DNA of 64,000 nucleotides from Rhodosorus marinus (lineage: Eukaryota; Rhodophyta; Stylonematophyceae; Stylonematales; Stylonemataceae), in NCBI GenBank assembly GCA_029953675.1, contig JAMWBK010000009.1, positions 744,001-808,000 of the forward strand. The letters are read 5' to 3'. Both the position numbers and the translations under genes were made by a program. The first letter of the stretch is position 1; every line of letters begins with the position of its first letter. Below are positions 59,459-64,000 of this stretch, piece after piece. The notes below the pieces were generated by a model. It was not told where the DNA came from, made no database searches, and saw only the letters and a list, made by a program, of their open reading frames with translations.

Positions 59459-61061
59459 ACAAAGCAATTAAATAAAAATGAACGCAGCTGGCTGCTCAAT
59501 CGCTGTGCGCAAAGCAGATGATTTCACAGCCCAGCAGCTCAGGGTCTAACCGATTTCCAAGACGAGCTCCCTCCAAAAACACTAAATCGTCTAGTAGCAC
59601 ATCACCAGCAAACAGCACCACCCGCCATCCATCAGAAATTGCTCTCCCTACACAGCAACGAATCCAAAAATACCCCCTCAAGCCATTCCAAAATCCTCTC
59701 TAGGACCTCTCGTCTCTCTAAACCCAGCACTCTAAACTAGTTCCCCAAAATCCAAAAACACAGCGCCACTCCCGCTCCCTACCAGCAGAAACTCAAAACC
59801 CCCACAAAAACAGCATCATAGATAGATATTCGTTAACAAACTACCCCTCCCCTACCCCCACTTCTCCAACCTAAAAACAAATCCTTAGGCTCCAAACACT
59901 CCAGAAGATAGATACACCTCAATAGACTCCTATATCCATCTCCCAGAACCCTCCCAACTCCATCACACCCACACCCAAACCCTCTCCTTCCCATCCTCAC
60001 CAAAACCCTCTCCTTCACAACGTGGAATTCTAAACCCTGCACTACAACTATTCTCCCTACATATATATACGTGACCTTTACTTTAGTAGCTGCTCCCCAA
60101 AAAGAGGAGTCTTCCCCAAAACAAAGCACGGATTAGCTTGTCATGTATAGTCCGAAAATCAAAGGCCTAGTACAGGTATTAGTACGTTCAATATGGTATG
60201 AACAAACTTTTAGGTCTTATTTTGAATATAATTGTTTGTTATAGTAGCAAGAATGACAACGAATAACTAGACAAGTGTTTTAAAATAATTTCGTGAGACT
60301 GAGATCCAATTTTCTTCCTTTTTTGCTTATTGGCTGACTTTCTCTGTGTCATCATTTTCGTCTAACAACCTTTATCGGACATTTATGACAGCCCTATAAA
60401 AATCTAAAAAAGCAATATTCAGCCACAAATCCTCCATTATTTAGAACAATCAAAAGCTGTTTGGCCATAAAAAGGTCCTAAAGAGCCCAGTTTTTTTCAA
60501 TCCTCCGCGGGGGGGGGGGTGGTAACTGGTTGTAAATATGAACAGAAATTATCCTCAAAAAACATTTTAAAAACTTAAGAACGGTTCTTATTTTATCTTA
60601 GGGGTAGTATCCGGACACTTTTTTGGCGCGAGTGTTTCTGGCTTTTTATTGGCAAGGGAAGCCTCAGATTAGTACAAGTTAGCAACGGATCTTGGCCACC
60701 CTGAAGCCCTGTTTTCAAATCGCGGTCGCCTTGGTAATGTCAGTAGAACGGTGGAAGGTTCGCGGTGTCCTTGTCTTATGTTGTGGAGACTGCAACAGAA
60801 TTCCTGGTTTCATCGCGTGTTTACTTAGAAGTTCTGTTGGTTGGACCTGTATGGAGAGAAGAGCTTGTGCTGTTGTAATTTCTCCTTGTGTGAAGATTTT
60901 TCATGCGCACGGGCTTGTCGAGCGCTTCGCGCACGACTTTGGAATTGGATTTATACAAAGTTTGTTGCTCCTTGTGCACGGTTAGTTGTCGCGGTTCACC
61001 ATATGTGTGAGATAAAATCTAACCTAAGGCAGCCCACCACAAGCGCTGGAGAAGAAGGAGC
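59459..61061. other. 1.6 kb gap, bromodomain upstream and M14 3' flank
   Basis: 59500-60060 is C/A-rich on the + strand (G/T-rich on the bromodomain sense strand). 60160-60690 is AT-rich. A 97-codon + frame at 60692-60985 has a weak start and no domain. No gene called. Confidence 0.4.
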
Positions 61062-63424
61062 TCATGGGTATCGCCGTAGCGGCATCTCGTCGTCCTCCAG
61101 ATCTTCTGAATCGCCGTCATAGTACTCATTGTCTTGGAGAGTGGAGTACCGCCTCGATCGTACCTGGTGGTGCATGGAAAAAAGAATATTCTCAGGTATG
61201 GGAGCTTATCTGGACTGCATACAGCGACACGCATTACCGCCTGAACGACGAGGGCAAGAAGGAGTAGACCACCAGCTGATGCCCCTGCGGGTACTGCGTA
61301 TCTGATCCACGACGGTCGACCGTCGCTAGATGAATCATCCTGATCCGTTTCATTCTCCTCTTCGCTACCTTCGGGGGGCGGCTTTTTATCATCATCTTCC
61401 CCCACATAGTCATAGTCATCATCCTGTGGCTCATCTAGGGCGTCACCATCTTGAGTCTCAAGCTCGTCCCAATCAATTCCTGCACCGTCGTCATCGAGTT
61501 TCTCTCCCGTGTCAAGAGAAACGTGAATTGTTTTCGACTGGAAAACGCTGGAACCCTGAACCTGTCGGTGCCGGAATTGATTTTCAGGTGAATGTTCCCA
61601 TCGGTCTGAAGCCGAAGTTGGAACCGCTGCATCAGGAGGACTTACACGCGAAAAATTGATCTCGTAAGACCAGTCAGGATCTGAACGAGAGCGTACGAAA
61701 TGGCTCTGAGGTTCGCCCGATGTGCTATTCTTGCCGAGATCCGAGTCCGTGTCAATCGAAACAGCCCGAAGATAAACGCTTCCGCTGGTGCGAACCTTTA
61801 TGCTTCTGGAGAACATGTGCATTTTCCCGGCATAGGGAAATGAGCCATTTCCAGCTTCCATGTGCGAAGTGAACTTGTACTTCTCCCCAGGGTACGTAGC
61901 TTCAATCTGAGCCAGATGAACGTTCGGGGTTAAGGCTGTGAAATATTCCAGCTCCGCTGTTTGCAAGTCAATCACGCCAGTGAACCTACCCTCGTTTTCG
62001 GGACCGTGAAGGCTCCACCAACATACCATGTGCAGGAGAGACTGTCGGAGTCTACCGTTACGTTGTTGAGAGCTACATACGGTTCCAGCGCATCAGCCGC
62101 TGCTATCAACAGCCTCAGGTTGCGAGGTACGTGTCCATCTCCTCTCCCGCCAGTCACGAGCGGCTCCTCATTCGTACCCAGTTTTTGTTCATCTGGGCGT
62201 TTCTCCATTCCAGTCTCAACCAAATACGATAGACACCTGTGAGATCCATCGCTGTAGTCTGTTCTCTCTAGGTCGTATCCACCAAGCGTTCGAGGGCTAC
62301 ATTTTATTCGATCATTCCAGGATGCTCCGTATCCCCAATCCTCCATTCCGCCGTTCACTGGATAAACCGTGGATCCCATATCACCCACTTTGTATTCAGA
62401 CTCGTAGTCACCTAGTCAAAAAAAAGGCGTCCGTTGAACATTGCGAAAACGCAAAGCGTTCAAGAGCGCGTCTCCACCGCGGGCAGATGCTTACCAGCCT
62501 TTCCAGCGTAGTCACGCATCCTATTCGCTAGCTTTACCATCGCGAGGTTGTCTGGCGCCAGCGTACATCGCCGAGACCTACAATGAGCTGTGTCGCCCCA
62601 TTCGTACCCGATCACGTTCGCTCCACCGTGGAACGTGATGAGGATCCGGTAAAAATGCGCGAGGAAGAGCTCGTTAATGGTCCTGCCGGCCACGGTTCTC
62701 ATGCACAAGTCAGGATCCTGATCGAAGGCAAAATCCCGATTCGGATCTAATTCCTGCTCTCCATCCGATTGACGTTCACCTTCAAGCGGAAAATAGATTC
62801 GAATCAGCTTAATACTGAAGGCGTCTCGTTCGGCTATGATGTTAGGTTGGCCTACCCCTCGTTTGCGTCTCGTACCCATAAGCGTTCGTTGTAGGGACGA
62901 TCGTGATTACTCGAGTGTCAACAAGACTGGTTATCTTTTCATCTTTCCCATAATTCGATAATAATAGGTCCATAAATTCAACTGCAACCTGCGGACCAAT
63001 TACTTCGTCCCCATGAACTTCACCACTCACAAGCATATGCGGACGGCCGCTGTCCTACAGACGCGCCGCCGAAAAAGACACATGGAGCTCAGCAGAGTAG
63101 CTACAGGAGAATCGAGCAAGACGGCGCTTGCGAGAGCAATCCTACCTTAAGTCTTGTATCCCAATTCGTTATCTCCACAATCCATATCTTACAATCCTCC
63201 TGAAGCCCCTGCTTGTTCGCACACTTCCCAACGGAGGGCAGATCGAATACCTCTTGGGCGCTGTCCAACTTCACCAGCCTCGGATACCGCTTTGCTGCAT
63301 TCTGCAAACTTTCCTGTATTTCACTGTAAGACAAATACTTGTAACCCCTAACCTCTGCCGAACACTTGCTCAATATACACACCAACCACAGACTCAGCAC
63401 GGTGGTCTTCCAAGCAGTTCCCAT
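61062..63424 (-). CDS. Membrane-anchored M14 zinc carboxypeptidase (CPD/CPM-like)
   Basis: Six exons, 63424..63146, 63054..62856, 62779..62495, 62411..62027, 61985..61223 and 61163..61062, give 670 aa. A signal peptide (MGTAWKTTVLSLWLVCILSK) starts the protein. The M14 zinc site is HGDE (H107, E110) with the second His in ITFHGGANVIGYEW, Arg in LDPNRDFAFD, and the catalytic Glu in LVETGMEKRPDE, plus YPVNGGMEDWGYGASW. All catalytic residues are present, so it is probably active. An acidic stretch and a transmembrane helix (WIRYAVPAGASAGGLLLLAL) near the C-terminus, then a short cytoplasmic tail, place the catalytic part outside or in the lumen. Between exons 4 and 5 I used a 41-nt interval as intron to restore the frame; it removes a run (TWYVGGAFTVPKTR) that looks conserved, so this border is doubtful. 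Confidence 0.8.
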
Positions 63425-63480
63425 CTCATAGTTCCCGCCACCAAACCAATTCAAAGCCAAACACAATGCTAGGCAAACAG

Positions 63481-63945
63481 CTATTCGATCGTAAAGCTCT
63501 TAGACGAGAGCTCTTCCTCCGGGTAAAGGAATGTTTCGTTGTCCTTGTCCTCACGCATGTTCTTCATCCCCTTCAGCCCGATCCAATGACCGCGTCTCGA
63601 TGAGTCACAATCACACCAGTGATTGCCATCAGCGCTTCCCGAAAACCCGCGCGGAGGGCTTCTTTGGGACGGCCTATTCCTATCTTGAAACGTGTGCTGT
63701 TCAGTCGAGGCTGCTCGTGGAACCAGAAGCATTTGGCTCATTGAATGCTCCGAGTTGCGCCTATAAGACCTCACCAAGGGTGCGGAAACTCTGGCTTTCC
63801 TGGTGTATCTCAACATGATACTTCGCTTGTCAGCGGACAGCTTAGCAAACGCGCATTCATTTTGCTTGTAGGAAGAGTTCTCAGCATCGCCCCTCGCTAC
63901 CGGGTCTTGAAGAATCTGGCTCAAAACTCGAGAACAAGTTCGCAT
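63481..63945 (-). CDS. Unassigned open frame at the window edge
   Basis: 154 codons from an ATG at 63945 to a TAG at 63481, just 57 bp upstream of the carboxypeptidase start codon on the same strand. The protein is basic and Ser/Arg-rich, with no recognisable domain. An in-frame stop occurs 6 nt before the ATG. Internal splicing is possible, and the real gene may extend beyond the window. Treat as hypothetical. Confidence 0.35.
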   Translation of the reverse strand: MRTCSRVLSQILQDPVARGDAENSSYKQNECAFAKLSADKRSIMLRYTRKARVSAPLVRSYRRNSEHSMSQMLLVPRAASTEQHTFQDRNRPSQRSPPRGFSGSADGNHWCDCDSSRRGHWIGLKGMKNMREDKDNETFLYPEEELSSKSFTIE

Positions 63946-64000
63946 CCAGGATCAAACCAAGGTATATCTCGACTTCTTAAAATATTTCTGGCAAACATCA

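Noticed and set aside
63600-63700. A frame in the edge gene resembling an AMP-binding motif (VIVTHRDAVIG)
   Set aside because: The rest of an acyl-CoA synthetase is absent downstream, where the carboxypeptidase gene begins.

Overview
The window is nuclear DNA of a eukaryote with a compact genome. Nearly every gene I could follow is cut by short GT..AG introns, mostly 50-180 nt. There are no operons and no ribosome binding sites. The genes are conserved housekeeping genes with divergent sequences: proteasome, V-ATPase, COPII, RuvBL1 and spliceosome. They occur at roughly one per 2.5-3 kb on both strands. The mix (SLC4 bicarbonate transporter, Cys-type glutathione peroxidase, FAD fumarate reductase with an extra C-terminal module, membrane M14 carboxypeptidase) would suit a unicellular alga, possibly a red alga, or another protist. 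The lineage cannot be fixed from sequence reading alone.

Layout, left to right. RPN12/PSMD8 3' end (+, 2-546). C2H2 zinc-finger protein (-, 809-1762). A 4 kb gap. CYC8/SSN6 TPR corepressor (-, 5719-7410). A 4.3 kb gap. V-ATPase subunit a (-, 11695-14894, eight exons). RPA34-like Pol I subunit with a 9-bp minisatellite (+, 16651-17870). FAD fumarate-reductase-like protein (-, 18235-21284, ten exons). Double-hotdog acyl-CoA thioesterase (-, 21655-23043). CCDC130/YJU2B splicing factor (+, 24242-25604). ER cyclophilin (-, 25875-26639). SEC13 (-, 27457-29079). PAM16 (+, 30684-31082). RuvBL1 (-, 31791-33733). SAPS-type PP6 regulatory subunit (-, 34989-37146). SLC4 transporter (-, 38513-41170). PDRG1/prefoldin-like (+, 42534-42854). 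Glutathione peroxidase (+, 44005-44546). ARFRP1-like GTPase (-, 45609-46187). A possible small spliced gene (+, 46986-47416). A 1105-aa coiled-coil protein (+, 47891-51300). NOM1/SGD1 (+, 52333-55937). Bromodomain protein (-, 56032-59458). M14 carboxypeptidase (-, 61062-63424). An unassigned reading frame (-, 63481-63945).

The genes do not form one pathway. Several act in secretion and membrane traffic (SEC13, ARFRP1, V-ATPase, ER cyclophilin), several in chromatin and transcription (CYC8, RuvBL1, bromodomain protein, RPA34, zinc finger), and others in ribosome biogenesis, splicing and proteostasis. Exon boundaries were placed by hand from GT..AG sites, phase and family similarity, and most models close in frame over their full length.

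Nothing here looks like a mobile element, CRISPR array, virus or gene-cluster system. The more unusual signals are: a consistent G/T-rich sense strand upstream of genes on both strands, often with G-quadruplex motifs; a perfect 20-copy 9-bp coding minisatellite; two oversized introns in NOM1, one holding a degenerate ~73-bp tandem repeat; frame breaks or 40-43-nt micro-introns in three genes; altered active-site residues in the ARF-like GTPase and the peroxidase; a 94-codon open extension behind the fumarate-reductase stop; and a strong isolated hairpin at 38.05 kb.
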